Assembly (NCBI RefSeq): GCF_002891295.1
Contig: NZ_LGUI01000014.1
Location: 1 to 64,000, forward strand
Direction of reading: 5' to 3'
Length of the DNA: 64,000 bases
From: Streptomyces eurocidicus
GTDB lineage: Bacteria; Actinomycetota; Actinomycetes; Streptomycetales; Streptomycetaceae
Shown: positions 19,303 to 28,230 of the stretch, one piece after another
Position numbering within the stretch: the stretch's first letter is position 1
Layout of the letters: each line of letters begins with the position of its first letter
The notes under the pieces: generated by a model
What the model was told of the DNA's origin: nothing
Databases searched by the model: none
The model's input: the letters and a program-made list of their open reading frames with translations, nothing else
Translations under genes and position numbers: made by a program

Positions 19303-20163
19303 ATGGCAGACCGTCCCGTACGGAAGGGTCCGCGGCAGAACCGCGCCCGGGTCGTGCGCACCGAGCGGCTGACGCCGCACATGGTGCGGGTCGTCCTGGG
19401 CGGCGAGGGGCTCGCCGACTTCGGGGCGGGCGCGCACACCGACCACTATGTGAAGCTGCTCTTCCCGGTGGCCGGTGTCGACTACCCGGAGCCCCTCGAC
19501 ATGGAGGCCGTCCGCCGGGACCTGCCGCGCGACCAGTGGCCCGCCACCCGGACGTACACCGTGCGCTCCTTCGACCGCGAGGCGCGCGAGCTGGCGATCG
19601 ACTTCGTCGTCCACGGCGACGAGGGACTGGCCGGCCCCTGGGCCGCGTCCGTCGAGCCGGGCGCCGAGCTGTACTTCCTGGGCCCCGGCGGCGGTTACGC
19701 CCCCGACCCGGCCGCCGACTGGCACCTGCTGGCGGGCGACGAGAGCGCGCTGCCGGCGATCGCCGCGGCGCTGGAGGCGATACCGGCGGGCGTGCCCGTG
19801 CACGCGTTCGTCGAGGTCGCGGACGCCGCCGAGGAGCAGCCGCTGACCGTGCCCGAGGGCGTGGAGGTCGTCTGGCTGCACCGTGCGGGCGCCCCGGTCG
19901 GCGAGGCCCTGGTGAAGGCCGTGTGCGCGCTGGAGTTCCCGCCCGGTGACGTCCAGGCGTTCGTGCACGGCGAGGCCGGCTTCGTGAAGGAGCTGCGCCG
20001 CTATCTCCGGGTGGAGCGCGAGGTGCCGCGCGAGCGGCTGTCGGTCTCGGGCTACTGGCGCCGGGGCCACGACGAGGACGGCTGGCAGGCGTCGAAGCGC
20101 GAGTGGAACCAGCAGGTGGAGCGGGAGCAGGAAGGCGCCCCCGCGGACCCGTCCGCCGCCTGA
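19303..20163 (+). CDS. Siderophore-interacting protein (FAD-dependent ferric reductase family)
   Basis: 286-aa ViuB/SIP-family flavoprotein. An N-terminal FAD-binding beta barrel carries RTYTVRSFDRE, the R-x-Y-T-x-R motif for FAD. It is followed by the C-terminal SIP domain (LLAGDESALPAIAAALEAIP, VHAFVEVAD, AFVHGEAGFVKELRRYL, SGYWRRGHDEDGW). Such proteins reduce ferric siderophores in the cytoplasm to release Fe(II). The ATG follows GGGGAG. An iron box upstream supports iron regulation. No siderophore transporter is adjacent. Confidence 0.93.
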   Translation: MADRPVRKGPRQNRARVVRTERLTPHMVRVVLGGEGLADFGAGAHTDHYVKLLFPVAGVDYPEPLDMEAVRRDLPRDQWPATRTYTVRSFDREARELAIDFVVHGDEGLAGPWAASVEPGAELYFLGPGGGYAPDPAADWHLLAGDESALPAIAAALEAIPAGVPVHAFVEVADAAEEQPLTVPEGVEVVWLHRAGAPVGEALVKAVCALEFPPGDVQAFVHGEAGFVKELRRYLRVEREVPRERLSVSGYWRRGHDEDGWQASKREWNQQVEREQEGAPADPSAA

Positions 20164-20201
20164 CACCCGCCCTCCGCCGGGGCGTGGCTATCCTCGCCCC
20201 C

Positions 20202-20822
20202 ATGACGACCCGTGCCCGGATATCCCTGACGAGCGTGGCGGCGGCCGCGCTCGTCCTCACGGCGGCCGCCGGCGCCTCGGCGGATCCCACCTGGGAGGTG
20301 TCCGGGGCCGCGCCCACGCAGCGCGGCCGCGAGGCCGCCTTCACCGTCACGATCACGCCGGGCACGCTCGACGAGAACAACGGCTATGTGACGCTCGAAT
20401 CGCCGGCCTTCGCCAAGAAGGTCACGCTCAAGGCGAAGCGGTTCCGGGAGGGCAAGGGCGGCGTCCTGTACGCCCACGCCGCGGGCATGGTCCTCTGCGA
20501 TCTGACGCCGGGCACGTATCCGGTGGCGCTGAAGGACCAGGGCGAGGGCGAGGCGGTGGACACCGTCGACCTCACCGTGGTCCCGGAGATGGACCCCGGG
20601 AACCGCGACTTCTGCGCGGGGCCGAAGAGTTACGAGGACGCGGTCGACCGGACCAGCGAGGCCGCGCTGGAGGCCGAGGAAGAAGGGGCCGAGGACGGCA
20701 TGGGCACCGGGGCCGTGATCGGGGTGGCCGCCGGGTCCGCCGTCGTGGCCGCCGCGCTGACCGCCGTGGGCACGTACGCGCTGGTGCGCCGCGCCAAGAA
20801 GGGCGCCGACCGCTCCTGGTGA
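20202..20822 (+). CDS. Secreted, C-terminally anchored hypothetical protein
   Basis: 206-aa protein of unknown function. It has a clear signal peptide (residues 1-28, ending GASADP), an extracytoplasmic beta-rich domain (about 29-135) with two Cys (MVLCDL, RDFCAG) that may form a disulfide, an acidic Glu-rich linker, and a C-terminal membrane helix (about 170-195) with a basic cytoplasmic tail (RRAKKG). This is the architecture of streptomycete cell-surface proteins. I chose the ATG at 20202 because the signal peptide starts there. It lies 38 bp after the SIP gene and is followed by a strong terminator. Confidence 0.8.
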   Translation: MTTRARISLTSVAAAALVLTAAAGASADPTWEVSGAAPTQRGREAAFTVTITPGTLDENNGYVTLESPAFAKKVTLKAKRFREGKGGVLYAHAAGMVLCDLTPGTYPVALKDQGEGEAVDTVDLTVVPEMDPGNRDFCAGPKSYEDAVDRTSEAALEAEEEGAEDGMGTGAVIGVAAGSAVVAAALTAVGTYALVRRAKKGADRSW

Positions 20823-20840
20823 CGCCCTCCCCGATGACGG

Positions 20841-20872
20841 AGAGCCCGTCCCGCACACGCGGGACGGGCTCT
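20841..20872. terminator. Bidirectional terminator hairpin
   Basis: A perfect 14-bp stem (AGAGCCCGTCCCGC with its complement) and an ACAC loop lie between the converging secreted-protein and helY genes, followed by TCTTCG. Confidence 0.85.
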
Positions 20873-20892
20873 TCGCGTTCCTCGCGGGGCCG

Positions 20893-23718
20893 TCAGCCCA
20901 CCGAGGAGTAGGCGACGACGCCGCGCAGGAGGCCGTCGACGGCCTTGCGGGCGTTCCGGGCGACCGGGCTGCCGGGCGGGGCCGCCGCCGCGATCTGGCC
21001 GAGGACGTCGATGAGCTGCTTGCACCAGCGGACGAAGTCGCCGGCGGGCATCTCGATCTCGCGGAGCACCTCGTCCAGGCCGTGGCCGGACGCCCAGCGG
21101 AAGGCGGGCCAGGCGAAGCCGAGGTCCGGCTCGCGCTGGCCGACGCCCTCCGCCTGGTTGATCTTGTGCTCCTCCTCCAGGGCGTCGAGCCGGCCCCAGA
21201 TGCGGACCATCTGGCCGAGCGCGTCCTTCGCCGGGCCCGTGGGCAGCTTCGGCGGCGCCGCGTCGTCGGCCGCCCGCGCCTCGTAGACCAGCGCGGAGGC
21301 GCAGGCCGCGAGCTCGGCCGGCTTGAGGCCGTCCCAGACGCCCTCGCGCAGGCACTCGGAGGCCAGCAGGTCCAGCTCGCCGTAGAGCCGCGCGAGCCGC
21401 TTACCGTCCTCGGTCACCTCGCCGTCCCGGAGGTAGTCCAGGTCGGTCAGGAGCGCGCAGATCCGGTCGAAGGTGCGGGCGATGGTGTTCGTCCGCCCCT
21501 CGATGCGCCGCTCCAGCTGGCGGGTGTCCCGCAGCAGCCGCTGATAGCGCTCGGCCCAGCGGGCGTGGTCCTCGCGCTCGTCGCAGCCGTGGCAGGGGTG
21601 CGCGCGGATGGCCGTGCGCAGCCGGGCGATCTCGGTGTCGTCCGCCGCGGCGGCCCGGGACCTGCGGTGCCGCTCGGGCTCGAGGTGCCCGGCCTTGGTG
21701 CGCAGCGCGGAGGCGAGGTCGCGACGGGACTGCGGGGAGCGCGGGTTGAAGGACTTGGGGATCCGCATCCGCTCCAGGGCCTCGACCGGGACCGGGAAGT
21801 CGATCGCGGCGAGCCGCTTGACCTGCCGCTCGGCGGTGAGGACCAGCGGGCGCGGCCCGTCCTGCGGGTCGTGGCCGCGGTGCCGGTCGGTGCGGCCCGC
21901 GGGCAGGCCGGGGTCGAGGACCAGGGCCAGTCCGGCGAACTTGCCCGTCGGCACATGGATGACGTCGCCGGGCTTGAGCCGCTCCAGCGCCGCCGCGGCG
22001 GCGGCCCGGCGCTGTGTCGCGCCCTGTTTGGCCAGCTCGGTCTCGCGGTCCTTGAGTTCGCGGCGGAGCCGGGCGTACTCCTCGAAGTCGCCGAGGTGGC
22101 AGCTGACGGCCTCGCGGTAGCCCGCCAGGCCCTCCTCGTTCTTCTGGACCTGCCGGGAGATCCCGACGACCGACTTGTCGGCCTGGAACTGTGCGAAGGA
22201 GGTCTCCAGGAGTTCCCTGGAGCGGTGCCGACCGAACTGCGAGACCAGGTTGACCGCCATGTTGTACGACGGCTTGAAGCTGGAGCGCAGCGGATACGTG
22301 CGCGTGCCGGCCAGGCCCGCGAGGGCGCCCGGGTCCATGGCGCGCTGCCAGAGCACGACCGCGTGGCCCTCGACGTCGATGCCCCGGCGGCCGGCCCGGC
22401 CGGTCAGCTGGGTGTACTCGCCGGGGGTGATGTCGGCGTGCTGCTCGCCGTTCCACTTGACGAGCTTCTCCAGGACCACCGAGCGGGCGGGCATGTTGAT
22501 GCCGAGGGCCAGCGTCTCGGTGGCGAAGACGGCCTTGACCAGGCCCTTGACGAAGAGCTCCTCCACGACCTCCTTGAAGGTCGGCAGCATGCCGGCGTGG
22601 TGGGCGGCGATGCCGCGCTCCAGGCCCTCCAGCCACTCGAAGTAGCCCAGGACGTGCAGGTCCTCGTCGGGGATCGAGGCGGTGCGCTCCTCGACGATCT
22701 CCCGGACCCGCGCGCGGGCCTCGGTGTCGTTGAGCCGCAGGCCCGCGTACATGCACTGCTGGACGGCGGCCTCGCAGCCCGCACGGCTGAAGATGAAGGT
22801 GATCGCGGGCAGCAGGCCCTCGGCGTCGAGCCGCTCGATGACCTCCACACGGCTCGGCGTCCAGATCCGGCTGCGCTGGCGCCGCTCGCGCTCGCGGTCG
22901 GCCTCGCGGAGGTTCCCCCGCCGCTTGTCCCGGCCGCCGAAGGGCCGGCTGTTCTCCATCCGGGCCAGCCGCACCAGGTCGGGGTTGACCTCACGGCGGC
23001 CGGTGCCGGCGGCGCCCTGGGCGCCGCTCTTCTCCTCGAAGAGGTCGTACATCCGCCGGCCGGCCAGGACGTGCTGCCACAGCGGCACGGGCCGGTGCTC
23101 GGAGACGATCACCTCGGTGTCGCCGCGCACGGTGTCCAGCCAGTCGCCGAACTCCTCGGCGTTGGAGACGGTGGCGGAGAGGGAGACCAGGGTCACCGAC
23201 TCGGGGAGGTGGATGATCACCTCTTCCCAGACGGCGCCGCGGAAGCGGTCCGAGAGGTAGTGCACCTCGTCCATGACCACATGGCCGAGGCCGATCAGCG
23301 CCTGGGAGCCCGCGTAGAGCATGTTGCGCAGGACCTCGGTGGTCATCACGAGCACCGGGGCGTCGGCGTTGACGCTGTTGTCGCCGGTCAGCAGGCCGAC
23401 CTTGGCGGCGCCGTAGCGCTTGACGAGATCGCTGTACTTCTGGTTCGACAGCGCCTTGATGGGCGTGGTGTAGAAGCACTTGCGGCCCTGGGTGAGGGCC
23501 AGGTGGACGGCGAACTCGCCCACGATGGTCTTGCCGGACCCGGTCGGCGCCGCGACCAGCACGCCCTTCCCGGCCTCCAGGGCCTTGCACGCCTCTATCT
23601 GGAAGGGGTCGAGCTCGAATTCGTACATCTCGCGGAAGGGAGCGAGCGCGGTGGCCTGCTCGGCGGCGCGCGCCCTCGACAGGGCGTAGCGCTCAGCAGG
23701 GGACATGTCGTCGGTCAT
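20893..23718 (-). CDS. helY: DEAD/DEAH-box RNA helicase HelY (Ski2/Mtr4-like)
   Basis: 941-aa superfamily 2 helicase. It has Walker A AAPTGSGKT (about residues 56-64), box DEVH (150-153), SAT motif (LVSLSATV), a helicase C domain and motif VI in LTGRAGRRGID. The long C-terminal region (about 640-941) is the Ski2/DSHCT-type helical domain, including a CHGCDERE segment. Actinobacterial HelY proteins are thought to act in RNA processing or decay. It lies directly downstream of tatC, separated by two hairpins, so probably has its own promoter. Confidence 0.93.
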   Translation of the reverse strand: MTDDMSPAERYALSRARAAEQATALAPFREMYEFELDPFQIEACKALEAGKGVLVAAPTGSGKTIVGEFAVHLALTQGRKCFYTTPIKALSNQKYSDLVKRYGAAKVGLLTGDNSVNADAPVLVMTTEVLRNMLYAGSQALIGLGHVVMDEVHYLSDRFRGAVWEEVIIHLPESVTLVSLSATVSNAEEFGDWLDTVRGDTEVIVSEHRPVPLWQHVLAGRRMYDLFEEKSGAQGAAGTGRREVNPDLVRLARMENSRPFGGRDKRRGNLREADRERERRQRSRIWTPSRVEVIERLDAEGLLPAITFIFSRAGCEAAVQQCMYAGLRLNDTEARARVREIVEERTASIPDEDLHVLGYFEWLEGLERGIAAHHAGMLPTFKEVVEELFVKGLVKAVFATETLALGINMPARSVVLEKLVKWNGEQHADITPGEYTQLTGRAGRRGIDVEGHAVVLWQRAMDPGALAGLAGTRTYPLRSSFKPSYNMAVNLVSQFGRHRSRELLETSFAQFQADKSVVGISRQVQKNEEGLAGYREAVSCHLGDFEEYARLRRELKDRETELAKQGATQRRAAAAAALERLKPGDVIHVPTGKFAGLALVLDPGLPAGRTDRHRGHDPQDGPRPLVLTAERQVKRLAAIDFPVPVEALERMRIPKSFNPRSPQSRRDLASALRTKAGHLEPERHRRSRAAAADDTEIARLRTAIRAHPCHGCDEREDHARWAERYQRLLRDTRQLERRIEGRTNTIARTFDRICALLTDLDYLRDGEVTEDGKRLARLYGELDLLASECLREGVWDGLKPAELAACASALVYEARAADDAAPPKLPTGPAKDALGQMVRIWGRLDALEEEHKINQAEGVGQREPDLGFAWPAFRWASGHGLDEVLREIEMPAGDFVRWCKQLIDVLGQIAAAAPPGSPVARNARKAVDGLLRGVVAYSSVG

Positions 23719-23784
23719 CTTGTGTACGAGCCTACCGGGGACCTCCGACAGCCACCCGATCTTTATGCGGCTCCCAGCAGGCGT

Positions 23785-23852
23785 ATCGCCCTGAGGAAGA
23801 CCTCAAGGGCGATGCCGCCGGTCACCCGCCGGACCCTGTCGGGTCCGGCGGG
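23785..23852 (-). terminator. Tandem terminator hairpins after tatC
   Basis: A perfect 12-bp stem (23825-23836 with 23841-23852, loop TGTC) lies just past the tatC stop on the minus strand. A second hairpin (23785-23813, one bulged base, loop AAGA) follows. They separate the tat operon from helY. Confidence 0.75.
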
Positions 23853-23866
23853 GTGTCAGGTCCGGC

Positions 23867-24793
23867 TCAGGTGACGTCGTCGTAGCCGTTGCGGCGCGCG
23901 GGGTGCTCGGTCCGGTCGCCGAGGGCGGGCATCGGCTCGGAGTCGCCGAGCGGCGTCGGGGTGAGGTCCAGCGGGGCGGCCTCGTCGTCGTCGAGCAGGC
24001 GGTCGGGGTTGCTCCGCGCGCGCCGCTTGTCGTTGAGGAGGGAGAACCCGACGGCACCGAAGTACAGGATGATGATCGGGACGGCCAGGATGCACATGCC
24101 GAACGGGTCGGTGCTGGGCGTGGCGACCGCGCCGAAGACGAAGATGCCCATGACGACGCCGCGCCACCACTTGGCCATGGTCTTACCGGTGACCATGCCG
24201 ACCATGTTCATCATCACCAGTATCAGCGGCAGCTCGAAGGCCAGGCCGAAGACCAGGATCATCCGGACCGTGAAGTCGAGGATGTCCGCCAGGCTGAGGG
24301 TGTTGGCCGCGGTGTCCGGGGTGATGCTCAGCAGCACCCGCATGCTGGTGGGCATGATCAGGTAGGCCAGGTAGGCACCGGCGACGAAGAGCGGGGCGGC
24401 CGTCGCGACGAAGGCGACCGTGTACTTCTTCTCGTTCTTGTGCAGACCGGGGGCGAGGAACGCCCACAGCTGGTAGAGCCAGACCGGGGAGGCGAGGGTG
24501 ACGCCCGCGAGCAGGGCCACCTTCACCACGGTGCCGAACGGCGCCGTCAGGCTGTTGTACGTCAGCACCGCGCAGTTGCCGCCGTGGCTCTGGGACAGGT
24601 CGCGGCCGGGGCACTTGGGCACGGGGCTGGCCAGGAAGTCCGCGATCTGCTGGTTGTAGAACGCGGCGATCACGGCGACGACCACGATGGCCAGGACCGC
24701 CTTGGCCAGGCGGTTCCGCAGTTCCCGCAGGTGCTCCGCGAGGGGCATCCGCCCCTCGGGGTCCTTCTCCTTCTTGCGGGCAGGCTTGAGCAA
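23867..24793 (-). CDS. tatC: Sec-independent (twin-arginine) translocase subunit TatC
   Basis: 308-aa membrane protein with six predicted helices. The cytoplasmic N-terminal MPLAEHLRELRNRL contains the conserved Glu/Leu-Arg-Glu-Leu motif that reads the twin-arginine signal. The central YQLWAFLAPGLHKNEK is typical. The acidic hydrophilic C-terminal tail (about 250-308) is longer than in Gram-negatives. The start is TTG at 24793; the alternative ATG at MPLAEHL would shorten it by 16 aa. It forms the Tat translocase with TatA, 83 bp upstream. Confidence 0.95.
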   Translation of the reverse strand: MLKPARKKEKDPEGRMPLAEHLRELRNRLAKAVLAIVVVAVIAAFYNQQIADFLASPVPKCPGRDLSQSHGGNCAVLTYNSLTAPFGTVVKVALLAGVTLASPVWLYQLWAFLAPGLHKNEKKYTVAFVATAAPLFVAGAYLAYLIMPTSMRVLLSITPDTAANTLSLADILDFTVRMILVFGLAFELPLILVMMNMVGMVTGKTMAKWWRGVVMGIFVFGAVATPSTDPFGMCILAVPIIILYFGAVGFSLLNDKRRARSNPDRLLDDDEAAPLDLTPTPLGDSEPMPALGDRTEHPARRNGYDDVT

Positions 24794-24876
24794 CCCACGT
24801 CCCTATCTCGTGCGGCAGGCGGACGCCCGGGGCGGCCGGCCCGATCCCTCGGTCAGTGCTGAAGCGGTGCTGCGGG

Positions 24877-25155
24877 TCAGTGCTGCGCGGTGCGGTCGCT
24901 CGGCTCGGCCACCGGGCGGGCGCCGGCGACGTCACCGGGGGCGGCCTTGATCGTCCGGGGGGCGGCGGCCGGCGGGTCGGCCGGGGCGGAGGCGTTGTCC
25001 TGGCCCTCGGACTTCATCGCCTTGGCCTCGCTCTTGAGGATCCGGGCGGACTTGCCGAGGGAGCGCGCCATGTCCGGAAGCTTCTTCGCACCGAACAGCA
25101 GGACGATGACGACGAGAATAAGAATGATCTCGGGGGCGCCGAGCCTTCCGAACAT
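24877..25155 (-). CDS. tatA: Twin-arginine translocase subunit TatA
   Basis: 92-aa protein. It has a short N-terminal transmembrane helix (residues about 8-22), the FG hinge (LLFGAKKLPDMARSLG), an amphipathic helix and an unstructured polar tail. It oligomerises to form the translocation path with TatC. GAGAAGG precedes the ATG. The gene begins the tatA-tatC unit; no tatB is present next to it. Confidence 0.95.
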   Translation of the reverse strand: MFGRLGAPEIILILVVIVLLFGAKKLPDMARSLGKSARILKSEAKAMKSEGQDNASAPADPPAAAPRTIKAAPGDVAGARPVAEPSDRTAQH

Positions 25156-25393
25156 ATGCGTAACCTTCTCACCGAAGCGGCATGGGTGTGGGTGCTGCCC
25201 GACCGATCGGACATTTGTCCATCAGTCGTACGGCAGCGATCGTAACGCGCAGGGGTAAACGCGAGGCAATCCCTGTGCGTACTCCCGATGCGACCCTCCG
25301 CTTCGTCAGCAGGGTCACCCGAAACAGCGTACCGCCCGCCCCTTGACCCGAGGAAAGACTGTGCCCGAGCTTGTTGGGTTGCGCATCGCCCCT

Positions 25394-25410
25394 TGATCGG
25401 GCCCCGATCA
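25394..25410 (-). terminator. Possible terminator hairpin after small membrane protein
   Basis: TGATCGGGCCCCGATCA is an 8+1+8 inverted repeat overlapping the stop codon of the small membrane protein gene. It is weak because the loop would be only about 3 nt. Confidence 0.4.
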
Positions 25411-25614
25411 GTCCTGTCGCAGGGTGTTCGCGGCCTGTACGGCGAGCGGTGTCGCGGCCCGTTCGAGGTCCTCCGCGGCACGGGTGATCCGCCGGGAGCT
25501 CTCGGACACCTGCCCGGCCAGTCTCCGCACCTCCACCAGGACCCGGACGGCGAGGACGCCGAGGACGGCGATGCCGCCGAAGGCGAGGGCGATGGCGAGC
25601 ATGGGCCAGAACAT
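25408..25614 (-). CDS. Small single-pass membrane protein
   Basis: 68-aa protein of unknown function. It has one transmembrane helix (residues 3-27, LAIALAFGGIAVLGVLAVRVLVEV) followed by a helical, coiled-coil-like segment (RRLAGQVSESSRRITRAAEDLERAA). The overall plan resembles DUF948-type proteins. It lies between tatA and the pafB-pafC operon on the same strand. There is no clear ribosome binding site before the ATG; TAGGCT 9 nt upstream could be a -10 element of a near-leaderless message. Confidence 0.7.
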   Translation of the reverse strand: MFWPMLAIALAFGGIAVLGVLAVRVLVEVRRLAGQVSESSRRITRAAEDLERAATPLAVQAANTLRQD

Positions 25615-25869
25615 GGGGCGAGCCTATCGGGACGGCGGTGGGGAGGACGGGCGAGGAGACGGCCACGGGGGCGGGTGGGACGGCCGGAAAAAGACGGAAA
25701 GAGACCGAAGAACGCGGCAAAAATGGCCGAAACAAGCGGTCGGAACGGAATATTCCGGGGTGGATCACCCCGTGCCACGCCCCGGTGACCCCTGGATGAC
25801 GGCCTCGGCCGAAGACCCGGGGGACGGCCCGCGGGCGGCCCCGGCCGCACTTCTCGGGCCGCCGGGACG

Positions 25870-26124
25870 TCACACCGAAGAGTGCAGCCGGAGCGTGCTC
25901 ACCCCGCCGCCGGTGAGGAGCTCGACGATCCGCTCCCCCGCCGGCTTACGGACCGAGGCGCCGCAGTCGGGGCAGGTGAAGGAGTAGAAGGTGGTGCGGT
26001 GGCTCGCCCCGATGGCGAGCCGCAGCGCGCCGGCGGCCAGCTCGAAGCACCCCCGGCAGTCCGGGCAGGCCGCCTTGAAGACGGCGGCGACCGTGGTGCG
26101 CGCGTCCACCGCTCCCCCGCTCAC
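25870..26124 (-). CDS. Small zinc-ribbon protein coupled to pafC
   Basis: 84-aa protein with two CPDC motifs (residues about 20-23 and 51-54) about 27 residues apart, a treble-clef or zinc-ribbon arrangement for one Zn ion. It is not recognised as a named family. Its GTG start overlaps the pafC stop (GTGA), so it is translated with the PafBC DNA-damage regulators. A nucleic-acid-binding or regulatory accessory role is inference. The pafB-pafC-ribbon order suggests one transcript. Confidence 0.8.
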   Translation of the reverse strand: MSGGAVDARTTVAAVFKAACPDCRGCFELAAGALRLAIGASHRTTFYSFTCPDCGASVRKPAGERIVELLTGGGVSTLRLHSSV

Positions 26125-27083
26125 TCGCCGTACGCCGTGAGGGCCTCGCGGGCCGCGTCCCGTGCGCTCTCCGCCAGCTCCGGCGGGGTGACGATCCGGC
26201 CGTCCCGGCCCAGCCGCAGCGCCAGCCGGCGCAGGGACGCCGGGTCGGGGGTGCGCAGGGTGATCCGCAGACCGCCGTCGGGCAGCTCCTCGGCGCTGTC
26301 GTGCGGGTAGTACTCGGCGACCCAGCGGCCGCCCGGCCCGACCTCGACCACCACCTCCGGGTCCTCGGCGGCGGGCTGCACCAGCCCCTCGGACAGGTCA
26401 CGCGGCTCCACGGGCGGCGGGTCGGACCGCTCGTCCAGGAGCCGGATCTCGGCCACCCGGTCGAGGCGGAAGGTACGCCGCGCCTCCGACAGGCGGCACC
26501 ACGCCTCCATATAGGTGTGGCCGACGGCGAACAGGCGGATCGGGTCCACCTCACGCTCGGTGAGCTCGTCCCGCGCCGGGGAGTAGTAGCGCAGCCACAC
26601 CCGCCGGCGCTCGGCGATGGCCCGGTCGACGTCGGCGAAGACACCGCCCTCGGACTCGAAGGTGACCGAGAGCCGGGAGCTGGCCGCGGCCGTGTCCCCG
26701 GCCGCGGTCTCGATCTTGGCGGTGGCGCGCACCAGCGCCTGCCGGTCGCTCTCCCGGAGGCCGGGCAGGGTGGCGACGGCGCGGGCGGCCACCAGCAGGG
26801 CGGTCGCCTCGTCCGCGGCGAGCCGCAGCGGCTCGCCGGTGCTGGTGCCCGAGGCGTCGGGGTTGTGCCACCAGATGCGGTCGCCGTCGGTGTCGATGTC
26901 CAGCAGGTCACCGCCGCGGAAGCTGGTGCCGCACATCGGCAGCACATCGAGGTCGCCGATCAGCACGTCCTCGGTGATCCCGAAGGCGCGGGCCACATCG
27001 GCGACCCGGGCGCCGGGGCGCTCCCGCAGATAGGTGACCAGCGACAGCATCCGCCGGGTCTGGTCGATGGCGTTTCCGGCCAT
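26121..27083 (-). CDS. pafC: WYL-domain regulator PafC
   Basis: 320-aa protein with an N-terminal winged helix-turn-helix (residues about 10-60), a central WYL domain (about 140-200; KKRVWLRYY-like segment RRRVWLRYYSPARDE) and a C-terminal WCX domain. PafB and PafC heterodimers activate the LexA-independent DNA-damage regulon in actinobacteria. It is separated from pafB by 30 bp and overlaps the downstream zinc-ribbon gene. Its location in the Pup-proteasome neighbourhood is the usual one. Confidence 0.93.
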   Translation of the reverse strand: MAGNAIDQTRRMLSLVTYLRERPGARVADVARAFGITEDVLIGDLDVLPMCGTSFRGGDLLDIDTDGDRIWWHNPDASGTSTGEPLRLAADEATALLVAARAVATLPGLRESDRQALVRATAKIETAAGDTAAASSRLSVTFESEGGVFADVDRAIAERRRVWLRYYSPARDELTEREVDPIRLFAVGHTYMEAWCRLSEARRTFRLDRVAEIRLLDERSDPPPVEPRDLSEGLVQPAAEDPEVVVEVGPGGRWVAEYYPHDSAEELPDGGLRITLRTPDPASLRRLALRLGRDGRIVTPPELAESARDAAREALTAYGE

Positions 27084-27113
27084 GAGAAGTCGGTCCGTTC
27101 CCTTCTGCTTCGG

Positions 27114-28115
27114 TCAGCCCTTGGCCACGGCGCGCAGCCGGTCGATGACATCGGCCCGCAGCTCGGCGGGTTCGAGGACGATCACATCGGGCCCGAACTC
27201 GACCAGCCAGGCGTCCAGGCCGTGCCCGGACGGGATCTCCAGCTCGTCCCAGCCGTCGCCGAGGTCATGGGTGGCGGTCGCGCGGGCGCGCAGCGGATAG
27301 CCGTGCCCGGCCCGCACCTTGATCCGGGCGGTGCCGGTGGCGTTCTCGCCCGCCCAGGTCTCGACCGTCTCGCGGACGGTGACGTGGTCGGGCACGGGGG
27401 CGGTGAACGGGACGCCCCGGGAGCGCACCCGGCCGGTGATCCGGGAGAGCCGGAAGACCCGCTCGGCGCCGCGGTCGCGGTCCCAGCCCGCCAGGTACCA
27501 GTGGCCCCGCCAGCACTCCAGGGTCCAGGGCTCCACCTGGCGCTGCTCGGCGCGGGCGCTGTTGGCCTTGCGGTAGTCGAAGGTCACCGGACGGCGGTCG
27601 CGGGCGGCGAGCATCAGGGGCTCGAAGGCGGCCTCGTGGGCCGGGATCCGCGGTTCGAGGGCGCTGTGGCCCTCGTACGCCTCCTCGGCGAGCGGCATCC
27701 CGGCGGCGCGCAGCTTCTGCAGGGCGCCACTGGCGGCGCCGGCCAGCCGGGCCTGCTGCCAGACCCTGGCCGCGACGCCCAGGGCGGCGGCCTCCTCGAC
27801 GTCGAGGGTGATCGGGGGGAGGCGGTTGCTGTCGCGGCGGGCGAGGTAGCCGATGTCGCCCTCGACGCTCTCGACCGTCTCGATGATCAGTCCGAGCTCG
27901 CGCAGGTCGTCCTTGTCGCGCTCGAACATCCGGTTGAAGGCGTCCTCGCTGCCGGTCGCGGTGTCCGAGGGCGTGGAAGCCCCTCCGCTGCCCGGGCCGA
28001 ACGCCTCCAGATACGCCTCGATCGAGGTCCGCAACTCCCGCTTGCTGAGCGGTCGGCGGGTGCCCAGCAGGCACAGCGCCAGGTTCATCAGCCGCTCGGC
28101 CTTGGCGATCGCCAT
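27114..28115 (-). CDS. pafB: WYL-domain regulator PafB
   Basis: 333-aa partner of PafC with the same layout: N-terminal HTH (MAIAKAERLMNLALCLLGTR...LSKRELR), WYL domain (about residues 150-215; RRPVTFDYRKANSARAEQRQVEPW, then WYLAGWDRDRGAERVFRLSRI) and C-terminal WCX domain. WYL domains in this family are thought to sense single-stranded DNA produced on damage. It is the first gene of the pafB-pafC-zinc ribbon unit; the start is the ATG at 28115. Confidence 0.93.
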   Translation of the reverse strand: MAIAKAERLMNLALCLLGTRRPLSKRELRTSIEAYLEAFGPGSGGASTPSDTATGSEDAFNRMFERDKDDLRELGLIIETVESVEGDIGYLARRDSNRLPPITLDVEEAAALGVAARVWQQARLAGAASGALQKLRAAGMPLAEEAYEGHSALEPRIPAHEAAFEPLMLAARDRRPVTFDYRKANSARAEQRQVEPWTLECWRGHWYLAGWDRDRGAERVFRLSRITGRVRSRGVPFTAPVPDHVTVRETVETWAGENATGTARIKVRAGHGYPLRARATATHDLGDGWDELEIPSGHGLDAWLVEFGPDVIVLEPAELRADVIDRLRAVAKG

Positions 28116-28178
28116 CGACGCCCTCTCTACTTGTGCTCTCAACCGCTGACCGTACCGCTCACGGCTTCCCTGACAAAA

Positions 28179-28214
28179 GCCGAGGGCCCATGCCCGCAGG
28201 CATGGGCCCTCGGC
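28179..28214 (-). terminator. Intrinsic terminator after FKBP gene
   Basis: A perfect 16-bp stem with a 4-nt loop is followed on the minus strand by TTTTG. This is one of the few in the window with a real U-tract. It ends the FKBP transcript before pafB. Confidence 0.9.
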
Positions 28215-28230
28215 CACGGTGGCGGGGGCC

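Noticed and set aside
21082..23874. 930-codon open frame opposite helY (and similar long frames opposite other genes, for example 6343-8991)
   Set aside because: High GC produces long antisense frames. The helicase on the minus strand has full family motifs, while the antisense product is Gly/Val/Asp-rich low complexity with no motif.
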